Shown here: piece after piece, positions 1-6,421 of the stretch
How the letters are laid out: each line of letters starts with the position of its first letter
How positions within the stretch are numbered: position 1 is the stretch's first letter
Origin: CAZMGG01 sp964565715
GTDB lineage: Bacteria; Planctomycetota; UBA1135; UBA2386
Assembly: GCA_964565715.1 (NCBI GenBank)
Contig: CAZMGG010000149.1
Span: 1-12,954 of the forward strand
Direction: 5' to 3'
DNA: 12,954 bases
Made by a program: the position numbers and the translations under genes
Notes under the pieces: model-generated
The model's input: the letters and a program-made list of their open reading frames with translations, nothing else
Database searches by the model: none
What the model was told of the DNA's origin: nothing

Positions 1-2
1 CC

Positions 3-845
3 TACACGATCCGGATCGAGTCGGAGATCACCGAGAGCAACGGCAGCTCGTCGATGGCGACGGCCTGCGGCGGCAGCCTGGCCATGCTGCACGCCGGCGT
101 GCCGCTGCGGCGGCCGGTGGCGGGGATCGCCATGGGCCTGATCACCGACGGTGCGCGGACGGCGGTGCTGACCGACATCCTCGGCGACGAAGACCACCTC
201 GGCGACATGGACTTCAAGGTGGTCGGCACCGAGGTCGGCGTCACCGCGATCCAGCTCGACAACAAGGTCGGCGGGCTCGGCGCCGAGGTCCTGGCCAAGG
301 CCCTGGCCCAGGCCCGCGACGGCCGCCTGCACGTGCTGCGGGCGATGGCGAAGGTGCTGGCCGGGCCCAACCCGCAGCCGTCGCGGTTCGTGCCGCGGGC
401 CGAACGGGTGGCGATCCTGCCCGACTCGGTGGGCGCGCTGATCGGCGCCCGCGGCGCCAACATCAAGGCGATCACCGAGGCCACCGGCGCCAAGGTGTCG
501 GTGGACGATGCGGGCCAGGTGCTGATCTACGCCACCGACGGCGACAGCGCCCGCCGCGCCCGGCTGCTGGTGCAGCGTTCCGCCGGCGTCCTCAAGGTGG
601 GCTGCTGCTACCGCGGCACCGTGCAGACGGTGAAGGACTTCGGCGCCTTCGTGCGGATCAACCAGGTCAACGAGGGCCTCGTGCCCGCCGAGGAACTCGC
701 CCTCGAGCCCGGCCAGCGGCCCTACGACGTCGCCCGCGAGGGCGAGGAGATGGTGGTCAGCGTGCTGGGCGCCGACTCCCAGGGCCGCCTGCGGCTGTCG
801 CGCCGCGCCGCGCTCGGCGTCACCGACGCCGGCATCGAGTACTGA
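3..845 (+). CDS. pnp: Polyribonucleotide nucleotidyltransferase (PNPase), C-terminal part
   Basis: PNPase is the phosphorolytic 3'-to-5' exoribonuclease of RNA decay. The gene runs in from the left edge; the reading frame starts at base 3 and 280 residues remain. In fragment numbering, residues 6-20 carry the family signature of the second RNase PH domain (E-x-x-ESNGSSSMAT). Residues 58-72 carry DILGDEDHLGDMDFK, which holds the catalytic acidic residues. A KH domain follows with its GxxG loop as GARG at 148-151, inside an IG-x-x-G-x-NIKAI context. An S1 domain spans about 197-270 (FGAFVRI, EGLVPAEEL, then a basic LRLSRRA end). The S1 domain has PAEEL where many PNPases have a His-containing HISEL-like motif. 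The tail after S1 is only about 12 residues, shorter than in many homologues. The neighbouring DUF2058 gene converges on it, 30 bases from the stop. Confidence 0.97.
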   Translation, partial: YTIRIESEITESNGSSSMATACGGSLAMLHAGVPLRRPVAGIAMGLITDGARTAVLTDILGDEDHLGDMDFKVVGTEVGVTAIQLDNKVGGLGAEVLAKALAQARDGRLHVLRAMAKVLAGPNPQPSRFVPRAERVAILPDSVGALIGARGANIKAITEATGAKVSVDDAGQVLIYATDGDSARRARLLVQRSAGVLKVGCCYRGTVQTVKDFGAFVRINQVNEGLVPAEELALEPGQRPYDVAREGEEMVVSVLGADSQGRLRLSRRAALGVTDAGIEY

Positions 846-853
846 CGCCTGTA

Positions 854-870
854 CCTGGGAACCTGCCAGG
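854..870. terminator. Weak hairpin between convergent pnp and DUF2058 genes
   Basis: A 5-bp perfect stem (CCTGG pairing with CCAGG) with a 7-base loop lies in the 30-base gap between two convergent stop codons. There is no T tract on either side, so an intrinsic terminator is only suggested by the position. It could equally be chance in GC-rich DNA. Confidence 0.25.
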
Positions 871-875
871 ACCCG

Positions 876-1370
876 CTACAGCGCCTTCGGCGCGAACGCC
901 ACCACCTCGGGCCGCAGCCGCTGCACGCGGCGGGCGTGATCCACCGGCAGCAGGCGGTAGTCGTGGCTGCCGGCCGGGCCGACCCGCACCACCGCGTGCA
1001 TGCCGGCGCGCAGTTCCCGCGCCTCCTGCGGCGAGACCTCCAGCCAGGGCAGATCGCCGTCGGGCGTCTGGAAGTACCAGCGGGTCTGGCCGGGGCCGGC
1101 CTTGCGGGCCTCGCGGGCCAGCACGTCGGCCACCGCGGCAGCCTCGGCCTCGGCCTCCCGCGCCGCCTGCAGTTCGCGCTGCTGGTCGCGATCCAGGGCC
1201 CGCTGCTGCTCGCGCTGGGCGGTCAGTTCCTGCTGCCGGGCGGCCTGTTCCTGCTCGAGGCCGGCGCGGCCCTTCTCGGTGCGTTCGACGCGCGCCTCGT
1301 GGGCCAGCCGGCGGGCGTCCTTGTCGGACAGCAGGTTGGCCTTCTTGAACTGGTCGCGCAGGTTGCCCAT
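876..1370 (-). CDS. DUF2058 / YaiL-like protein
   Basis: This 164-residue protein resembles the DUF2058 family (E. coli YaiL), annotated elsewhere as a nucleic-acid-associated or nucleoprotein-like protein of unclear function. The N-terminus (LRDQFKKANLLSDKDARRL) matches the family opening, LxxQLLKAGLxxxKKxKK. Residues 26-90 are highly charged, rich in Glu, Gln and Arg, and probably form a long helix or coiled coil. Residues 97-160 form the C-terminal globular part (WYFQTPDGDLPWLEV, then YRLLPVDHARRVQRL), like the family's region ending in a 'VP...A.KI..R' segment. The ATG at 1370 is the only start that gives this N-terminus; no clear Shine-Dalgarno precedes it. It lies 44 bases after the PilZ gene on the same strand, so co-transcription is likely. 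Family assignment rests on motif memory, not alignment. A longer ORF on the same strand in another frame is an Arg/Ala/Pro-rich shadow. Confidence 0.75.
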   Translation of the reverse strand: MGNLRDQFKKANLLSDKDARRLAHEARVERTEKGRAGLEQEQAARQQELTAQREQQRALDRDQQRELQAAREAEAEAAAVADVLAREARKAGPGQTRWYFQTPDGDLPWLEVSPQEARELRAGMHAVVRVGPAGSHDYRLLPVDHARRVQRLRPEVVAFAPKAL

Positions 1371-1385
1371 GGCGCGCCAATGCTA

Positions 1386-1414
1386 GCCGGCCCGCGGGCG
1401 GCGGGAAGGCCGGC
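1386..1414 (-). promoter_or_regulatory. Hairpin in the PilZ-DUF2058 gap
   Basis: A 7-bp perfect inverted repeat (GCCGGCC and GGCCGGC) with a 15-base loop fills most of the 44-base gap, directly after the PilZ stop codon. With no T tract it is more likely an mRNA-stabilising or attenuating structure than a strong terminator. Chance is also plausible at this base composition. Confidence 0.25.
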
Positions 1415-1702
1415 CTACGCCGGGCCGGCGTCGCCGTCGGCGAACCGCACGGCGATGCCCAGCCGGCCGTCGCCCATGGCGGTGATGCGGACCAGTTCGC
1501 CGCGCAACGGACTCTCGACGCCGCCGACCCGCACGGTGACCGGGATCGAGCCCTCGGTCATGAAGTAGAGCCCCTGGGCCGAGATGTTCTGGCCGGTGCC
1601 GATGATGCTGCCGGCGTCGAGCGTGATCGCCACGCGCTCCGCCATGTCGGTGCGGGGATCGAGCCGGCGGTTCTGGGTGGCCTGATCGGAGTGCTGATCC
1701 AT
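1415..1702 (-). CDS. PilZ-domain protein (putative cyclic-di-GMP receptor)
   Basis: This is a 95-residue stand-alone PilZ domain. Both c-di-GMP-binding motifs are visible: RxxxR as R13-LDP-R17, and the D/NxSxxG motif as N39-I-S41-AQ-G44, followed by a beta strand (LYFMT). A later strand, LGIAVRF at 81-87, matches the closing GxxVRF-like strand of the family. There is no fused effector domain, so the protein probably acts by binding a partner once loaded with c-di-GMP. The ATG at 1702 is supported by a GAGG motif about 6 bases upstream on the - strand. The methyltransferase gene is divergent from it and the DUF2058 gene lies downstream. No diguanylate cyclase or phosphodiesterase is in the window, so the process it controls cannot be read from here. 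Confidence 0.88.
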   Translation of the reverse strand: MDQHSDQATQNRRLDPRTDMAERVAITLDAGSIIGTGQNISAQGLYFMTEGSIPVTVRVGGVESPLRGELVRITAMGDGRLGIAVRFADGDAGPA

Positions 1703-1769
1703 GCGTGTCCTCGGCCATTCCTTCGACCGGCAGGGGCGCCGTCCTGAAACGGGACGCTACATTCCGGCG

Positions 1770-2396
1770 GTGCAAGAGACCCCCTACCGCCGGGAGGACG
1801 GCTACGCCGAACGCTACCGCGACGCGCGGTTCGCCACCGGCCACGGGCCGCGCACCGACCGGCTGGAACGGCGGGCGATCGCGCGCCTGCTGGCGGCGGC
1901 GAGCTGGGAGGCCGGCCCCTGGCTCGACCTGCCCTGCGGCGCCGGTCGGCTCAGCGACGCGTTGCCGGGACCGGTGGTGCAGGTCGACCGGGCGCTGGCG
2001 ATGGTGACCGCCTGCGACGGGCACTGGCCGCGGGCCTGCGCCAGCGGCTCTGCCCTGCCGTTCGCCGACGGCAGCTTCGCCGGCGCCCTCTGCCTGCGGC
2101 TCCTGCAGCACATCCCGGGCGGCGCGGAACGCCGCCGGATCCTCGCCGAACTGCGCCGCGTCAGCCGGGGCCCGCTCATCGTCTCGTTCTTCGACGCCTG
2201 CAGCCTGCAGCACGCGCGGCGGCTGTTGCGGCGCGCCACGGGCAAGCCGCGCTCGGGCCGCTCGGCGGTGCTGCGGTGGACGTTCCGCGATGACCTGGTC
2301 GCCGCCGGGCTGCGCCCGGTCCGCATGCTGCCCCTGCGGCGCTTCGTGGCCGAGCAGACCCTGGTGCTGGCGATGCCGGCGGCTGCCTCGACCTGA
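1770..2396 (+). CDS. Class I SAM-dependent methyltransferase
   Basis: The 208-residue product is a small Rossmann-fold methyltransferase of the Methyltransf_11 type. Motif I is LDLPCGAGRLS at 52-62 (the glycine-rich SAM loop). The acidic residue ending strand beta2 is D73 in QVDRA. Motif II and its surroundings read ALPFADGSFAGALCLRLLQHI at 95-115. The C-terminal LRPVRMLPLRRFVAEQTLVLA resembles the end of the fold in such enzymes. The substrate is not predictable. I chose the GTG at 1770 because the sequence becomes family-like from YRREDGYAERYRDARF onward; the upstream ATG at 1701 would overlap the divergent PilZ start and adds a Gly/Arg-rich stretch with no recognisable pattern. No clear Shine-Dalgarno precedes either start. 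A small inverted repeat (CGTCC/GGACG, 1740-1756) sits just upstream. Confidence 0.85.
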   Translation: MQETPYRREDGYAERYRDARFATGHGPRTDRLERRAIARLLAAASWEAGPWLDLPCGAGRLSDALPGPVVQVDRALAMVTACDGHWPRACASGSALPFADGSFAGALCLRLLQHIPGGAERRRILAELRRVSRGPLIVSFFDACSLQHARRLLRRATGKPRSGRSAVLRWTFRDDLVAAGLRPVRMLPLRRFVAEQTLVLAMPAAAST

Positions 2397-2440
2397 GAGC
2401 CCGGCTCCCGCGGCGGCCCCTTTCTCAACATCCGCGCCGG

Positions 2441-2450
2441 ATCGGCCGAT
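2441..2450. promoter_or_regulatory. Perfect 10-bp palindrome upstream of the response regulator
   Basis: ATCGGCCGAT is a perfect palindrome placed just before the ribosome-binding region (GGAAGG at 2452-2457 and a G run at 2460-2464) of the response regulator gene. The position would suit an operator, but the motif is short and composed of common bases here. No -35/-10 pair is evident near it. Confidence 0.2.
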
Positions 2451-2471
2451 AGGAAGGACGGGGGAACACTC

Positions 2472-2951
2472 ATGACCGCACTCTCGACGCCCGTCCTGCA
2501 TCCTGCCGGCAGCAGCCCGCCGACACTGCACGACCCTGCCCTCCAGCCGATCAAGACGAGGCGGCAGCGCTCGACGCGGATCCTGGTCGTCGAGGACGAG
2601 CCGGTGACCGCGGAGGTCTTCGCCCGCGCCCTGCACAACGAGGGCCATCGCGTGCGGGTGGCCCGGGACGGCGTGCAGGCGGCCCATGCCCTGCGCGACC
2701 ATCCGCCGGACCTGGTGGTGCTCGACATGGGCCTGCCGGGAGCGCCGGGCAGCGAGGTGCTGCGTGGGCTGCGGCAGGGCCCGCGCGGCGCCACCGTGCC
2801 GGTCATCGTCGTCAGCGGCGTCGATCGCGACCAGACCAGCATCGAGGCCGGCCTGCTGTCGCCCGGTCTGTGGGTGACCAAGCCGGTCCGGCCGCGGGAC
2901 CTGGTGGCCGCCGTGCGCGGCCTGCTGGAACCGCCCACCGAGCGGGCCTGA
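2472..2951 (+). CDS. Single-domain response regulator (REC)
   Basis: This 159-residue protein has one receiver domain at about 36-155, preceded by a 35-residue low-complexity, Pro/Ser-rich N-terminus. Receiver landmarks are all present: the acidic pair E41/D42 with E43 in VVEDEP, the phosphoacceptor D85 in VVLDMGLPG, the switch Ser S115 in VVSG, and K137 in VTKPV. The protein ends soon after the domain, so there is no output domain and it must signal through a partner, in the CheY/DivK manner. No histidine kinase is in the window. The segment before K137 reads LLSPGLWVTKP instead of the common GADDYLTKP, so the beta5-preceding loop lacks the usual acidic residues. The start is well supported by purine-rich ribosome-binding motifs 7-15 bases upstream. 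Its stop is 3 bases from that of the convergent secreted-protein gene. Confidence 0.93.
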   Translation: MTALSTPVLHPAGSSPPTLHDPALQPIKTRRQRSTRILVVEDEPVTAEVFARALHNEGHRVRVARDGVQAAHALRDHPPDLVVLDMGLPGAPGSEVLRGLRQGPRGATVPVIVVSGVDRDQTSIEAGLLSPGLWVTKPVRPRDLVAAVRGLLEPPTERA

Positions 2952-2954
2952 GCC

Positions 2955-4475
2955 TCAGCGGTCGGCCAGGCGGCGGGCGAACGCGGCGATCGACCGGGTC
3001 AGCGCCGCCGCCCCCAGGATCCACGGCTGGCCGTCGCCGGGTTCCAGTTCGAAGCTGCCGGCGAACGCGACCTCGCCGAACTTGCCGGCGACGAGATCGG
3101 CGGTGCGCAGCAGGCCGTCGCCGCCAGGATGGCCGGACATCGGACAGGCGAGGATCCTGAGGTCGCCGAGCGCCGCCAGGGCCTCGCGGGACAACGCCCC
3201 GCCGGTCACCAGCACGACGCCGCGGCACAGTCGACGCAGGGCGTCCGGCCGGAAGCACATCGCCACCGCCGCCTCGCGTTCCAGTACCAGCACCACGTCG
3301 CGCTCGGGCCCCGGCAGGAGGCGCCGCAGCACCGGCAACGCCCGCTCCAGTCCGTCGGCGAAGTGGAAGCCGCCACCGGGCGACTCCACGGCGGCGAGGT
3401 GGAAGCGGTCGGCGGGGAACGCCGCCTCACACTGGTCGTGCAGCCAGCGCGGGCCGCGCGTCGCCGGCGCCGCCGGCCGCCGGCCGGTGGCGTCGTAGGC
3501 CGGTGCGCCGGCCACCAGCACCACCAGCGGCCGCGGCTCGCCGTCCGGCGGCAGCCGCAGCGTCACCGCCAGCAGGTGTTCGCCGCCCGCCGGCAGCGCC
3601 GCGGTGACGCCGCCGCGCAGCCCGTGCAGCGGGGCGGCGCCGGCCTGCAGGTTGGCCAGCGCCCGCTCCAGCCGTTCCAGTTCGGCCATCGCCTCGCTCG
3701 GCCCATCGCCGGCCTCGCCGCTGAACGCGCGATGCACCTGGGCGCCGAGCCCGCGCAGCAGCGCCGCGTCGGGATCGCCGAGCCGGGCCACCGCCTCGGC
3801 GGCGCGCTCCAGCGCGGCGCGGGCCCGCTCGGCGTAGCCGCGGTGGACGAAGAAGCGGTGCCGCAGCACCGGATCGCGGGGGCGCGGGCCCTCATGGGCC
3901 AGTTCGGCGGCGATCCAGACCTCGTAGGCGCCATCGGGCAGTTCCGCGCACGGCACCGCCAGATGGGCTCTCGCCATGCGCAGGTCCTCGGCGCCCGTGT
4001 CGCGATCGATCACGCCTTGGAACACCGCCGCGCCCGCCGCATCCTGGACCGTCACCAGGAAGCGCACCGGGTCGCGCTGCGGCAGCGGGAACGGGGTGCC
4101 CAGCGAGAGCTGAAGGGACCGGCACTCCTCGTGGTCACCCGCCGGGTCGACCACCTCCGGCAGCACGAACGCGCACAGCCCGGTGCGGAACTGGAAGGCG
4201 TCGTCGCACTCGGCCTTGCGCAGGAAGGCGAGGGCCTGGGCGACCGGCCGGAACGGCACGCCCTCGTCCGGCGCCTGCAGCAGCACGGTCGCCTGCTGCC
4301 GGGTGGCCAGGTCACGGCCGGCCAGTTCGCGCAGCACCTCCTGCCGGCGCAGCTCCAGGTGCAGGTGCCCCCAGCGCTCGCGATGCAGCGGCCCCTGCGC
4401 CGGCAACGGCCGGGCGGCGCCGATGGCCAGCGCCGTCAGTGCGAGTCCTGCGGCGAGTAGTTCTCTTTGACCCAT
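2955..4475 (-). CDS. Secreted protein of unknown function with hydrolase-like C-terminal region
   Basis: This is a 506-residue exported protein of no family I recognise. Residues 1-27 form a signal peptide: MGQRE, then a hydrophobic core to about A20, and a possible cleavage near LPA at 24-26. Residues 33-110 look helical and contain a Cys pair (C90, C101). Residues 135-212 alternate like a beta-sandwich (VRFLVTVQDAAG, GAYEVWIAAEL). Residues 215-285 are Ala/Glu/Leu-rich helices. Residues 300-505 resemble an alpha/beta-hydrolase core (LLAVTLRLP, PLVVLVAG, RDVVLVLE, GVVLVTGG, LRILACPMSGHPGGDG), but I see no GxSxG nucleophile elbow; that position reads VLVLEREAAV. If it is a hydrolase fold it is probably non-catalytic. 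The start overlaps the preceding gene by 40 bases in another frame and is backed by AGAGG about 10 bases upstream, which suggests translational coupling. Confidence 0.85.
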   Translation of the reverse strand: MGQRELLAAGLALTALAIGAARPLPAQGPLHRERWGHLHLELRRQEVLRELAGRDLATRQQATVLLQAPDEGVPFRPVAQALAFLRKAECDDAFQFRTGLCAFVLPEVVDPAGDHEECRSLQLSLGTPFPLPQRDPVRFLVTVQDAAGAAVFQGVIDRDTGAEDLRMARAHLAVPCAELPDGAYEVWIAAELAHEGPRPRDPVLRHRFFVHRGYAERARAALERAAEAVARLGDPDAALLRGLGAQVHRAFSGEAGDGPSEAMAELERLERALANLQAGAAPLHGLRGGVTAALPAGGEHLLAVTLRLPPDGEPRPLVVLVAGAPAYDATGRRPAAPATRGPRWLHDQCEAAFPADRFHLAAVESPGGGFHFADGLERALPVLRRLLPGPERDVVLVLEREAAVAMCFRPDALRRLCRGVVLVTGGALSREALAALGDLRILACPMSGHPGGDGLLRTADLVAGKFGEVAFAGSFELEPGDGQPWILGAAALTRSIAAFARRLADR

Positions 4476-5608
4476 GTCCGGAACACCTCTTCGATCGTGA
4501 GTGGGTCCAGTTTGTAGACCGCCTGCAGGGCATCACGGGTCTCGGCGCCGCCCTTGACCTTGCGGGCCAGCTCCGTGAACGCCTTGCCGCCGTGCCTGGT
4601 GAGGAGGAAATCGACGTACGCGAATGCCAGCGCGTGGTCCTCGAACTCGAGCTGGTCGGTGTTCCGCTGCGACAGGTCGGCGAAGCTGCGGTGCTTGCCG
4701 GCGTCCACCATCCGCCGCACCGGCGCCCGCCAGCGGCCGTTCTTCCAACCCATCCCCGGCTGCAGCAGCACCTCCTCGTAGCAGAAGTTGGCGCAGCGGC
4801 CGGTGACCTTGTCCTCGAACCAGTGGGCCAGCCCCTCGTCGATCCAGCCGTGCCGCCGGTTGCCGAGCCACACCACCGGCGGCAGGTTGGCCAGCAGCAG
4901 GTGGGTCACGTTGTGCACGATGTTGCGATGCAGGGCCTCGTCGTCCGCCATCGCCCGCACGTCGTGGTACATGCAGTAGACCGACTCGCCCTTGTCGGCG
5001 GGCCCCATCAGCTTCTGCCCCAGCGAGCCGCCGCCGCCGAAGCCCGTCACCCGCGGCGCCATCAGCGTGTGGTCCTGCAGGTCGCGGAACATCAGCACCT
5101 GCAGGCGGCCGGTCTGGTCCTGCTCGGTCACCTCCAGGGTCTGCAGGAACAGCGCCCGCAGCGCCTCCAGCCGCTCGCCATACAGGTGCATGAGCTGATG
5201 GCTGTCGAGCTTGTCGCGGCCGACGGTCAGCGGCCGCACCGAGAAGGTCAGGTCGAAGTGCGCCGTCGCCAGGTGCATGAGCGGCTGGTTGCGGGTCACC
5301 TCGTCGACGGCCTTGCGGCGGGCCTGCAGCCAGTCGGTGGCGAGCTGCCGCCGGTGCGCCACGTCGGCCTCGGCAGCGGGGTTGCGGCAGGTGCGGCAGT
5401 CGGTCTGCAGGGCGCCTGTGCAGGCCTTGCACTCGCTGGCGACGGAGCAGCGCTGCACCGCCCGTTCCTTGTCGAGCATGCCCTTCGGATGGGACTTGCA
5501 GTCGAGGACGCCGTGCCCGTCGCAGGATCGGCAGCCCGACCCGTCCTGCGCCGCGAGGGCGGTCGCCAGCGCCAGCATGGTCAGGGCCGCCGGGAGCAGT
5601 CGCTTCAT
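4436..5608 (-). CDS. Secreted Cys-rich protein with a degenerate gluzincin-like metallopeptidase domain
   Basis: This 390-residue protein begins with a signal peptide (MKRLLPAAL...ALAAQ, cleavage near A20). Residues 26-74 hold eight cysteines (26, 29, 37, 54, 60, 63, 71, 74). The first group reads CRSCDGHGVLDC, close to the DnaJ zinc-finger CxxCxGxG pattern; it may bind metal or form disulfides. The rest resembles the peptidase MA / DUF1570-like gluzincins often seen in planctomycetes. H232-NVT-H236 occupies the HExxH position, and WIDEGLAHWFE supplies the expected third ligand E258, 22 residues after the second His. The general-base Glu of HExxH is Asn233 (codon AAC, 4910-4912), so peptidase activity is doubtful while metal binding remains possible. 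I start at the ATG at 5608, which gives a perfect signal peptide; the open frame continues upstream into queE without protein-like sequence. No Shine-Dalgarno is evident. Confidence 0.85.
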   Translation of the reverse strand: MKRLLPAALTMLALATALAAQDGSGCRSCDGHGVLDCKSHPKGMLDKERAVQRCSVASECKACTGALQTDCRTCRNPAAEADVAHRRQLATDWLQARRKAVDEVTRNQPLMHLATAHFDLTFSVRPLTVGRDKLDSHQLMHLYGERLEALRALFLQTLEVTEQDQTGRLQVLMFRDLQDHTLMAPRVTGFGGGGSLGQKLMGPADKGESVYCMYHDVRAMADDEALHRNIVHNVTHLLLANLPPVVWLGNRRHGWIDEGLAHWFEDKVTGRCANFCYEEVLLQPGMGWKNGRWRAPVRRMVDAGKHRSFADLSQRNTDQLEFEDHALAFAYVDFLLTRHGGKAFTELARKVKGGAETRDALQAVYKLDPLTIEEVFRTWVKENYSPQDSH

Positions 5609-5658
5609 CGGCGCAAGCCTAGTCGGCGAGGGCGCATGGCGTAACCCTGGGAGCAGGC

Positions 5659-6414
5659 CTACGGCACGCCGAGGATCTTGTGGGTCTGCGGGATCACGCG
5701 GCAGTCGAAGCCCAGCTCGCCGGCCTGGCGGGCCGCCGCGGCCAGCGCCGTGCCAGCCACCGGCGCGGTGACGGCGCCGCACGGCGTCACCGGCTGCAGC
5801 ACCAGCAGGAGGCGATGCCGGAAGGGCTGCAGCCGCCGCAGGGCGGCGGCGATCGCGTCGGGCCAGCAGGCCTGGGTCAGCACCATCTTCACGTCGACCG
5901 AGGCGCCGGCTGCCAGCGCCGCGTCGATGCAGCCGAGGTGGCGTTCGCCGTGGTCGCTGCCATCGGCCAGGGTCGCCGGCAGCTTCCAGTCGGCGCTGAG
6001 ATGCGACACCACACCGGCGCAGGCGGCCATCGCCGCCGGGTCGAGGGCGGCGGTCTCCAGGTGCAGGCGCCAGCCCGCCGGCCGCAGTTCCCCGCCCAGG
6101 GCCGCGACGAAGCCGGCGAACACCAGCGGTTCGCCGCCGGTCACCGACAGGACCTCGGGCCCGCCCCACGGCGACGCCGCGCGCACGGCCCGCACCAGCT
6201 CCGCCGCCCGGCCGGCGGACACCGGGTTGCGTTCCAGCCGCCGCTCGGCGCCGAGCTGCACCGGGAACTCCGGCGACGCGACGTAGCTGTGCGGGGTGTC
6301 GCAGTAGAGGCAGCGGATCGGGCAGGTCGCCACGCGCAGGAAGGCCATCGCCTGGCCGACGAAGCGGCCTTCGCCCTGCACCGAGTGGAAGACCTCGATC
6401 AGCGGCGCCTTCAT
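5659..6414 (-). CDS. queE: QueE-type radical SAM enzyme (7-carboxy-7-deazaguanine synthase)
   Basis: QueE converts 6-carboxytetrahydropterin to 7-carboxy-7-deazaguanine, the ring-contraction step toward preQ0, queuosine and other 7-deazapurines. The 251-residue product shows the N-terminal S-VQGEG-x-x-x-G motif (11-20). Its radical SAM cluster motif is C31-PIR-C35-LY-C38-D, the CxxxCxxC type. SAM-binding VTGGEPL follows at 91-97. Downstream are LET (119-121), a D-x-K-x-P-like DWKLP (142-146), LVLQPV (204-209), and the family C-terminus RVIPQTHKILGVP. Length is in the usual range for the longer QueE subfamily. The ATG at 6414 is 7 bases after the aminotransferase stop, so the two are probably one operon. 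queD, queC and queF are not in the window, so the route (queuosine versus another deazapurine) cannot be settled here. Confidence 0.88.
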   Translation of the reverse strand: MKAPLIEVFHSVQGEGRFVGQAMAFLRVATCPIRCLYCDTPHSYVASPEFPVQLGAERRLERNPVSAGRAAELVRAVRAASPWGGPEVLSVTGGEPLVFAGFVAALGGELRPAGWRLHLETAALDPAAMAACAGVVSHLSADWKLPATLADGSDHGERHLGCIDAALAAGASVDVKMVLTQACWPDAIAAALRRLQPFRHRLLLVLQPVTPCGAVTAPVAGTALAAAARQAGELGFDCRVIPQTHKILGVP

Positions 6415-6421
6415 GGCGCGC

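Noticed and set aside
1740..1756. CGTCC/GGACG inverted repeat before the methyltransferase
   Set aside because: Only five base pairs, no adjacent promoter elements, easily expected by chance at this composition.
1383..2702. Long - strand open frame of 439 codons opposite the methyltransferase gene
   Set aside because: Its product is Arg/Ala/Gly/Pro-rich without domains and lies antisense to the methyltransferase and in another frame over PilZ; long spurious frames are expected in such GC-rich DNA.
3129..4460. 443-codon + strand frame opposite the secreted protein
   Set aside because: Gln/Arg/His-rich composition typical of the antisense of a GC-rich gene; the - strand frame has a signal peptide and fold-like pattern.
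5609..6169. N-terminal extension of the HNVTH protein gene upstream of 5608
   Set aside because: The frame stays open through the 3' part of queE, but the added residues are Arg/Gly-rich and the internal ATG at 5608 begins a clean signal peptide.
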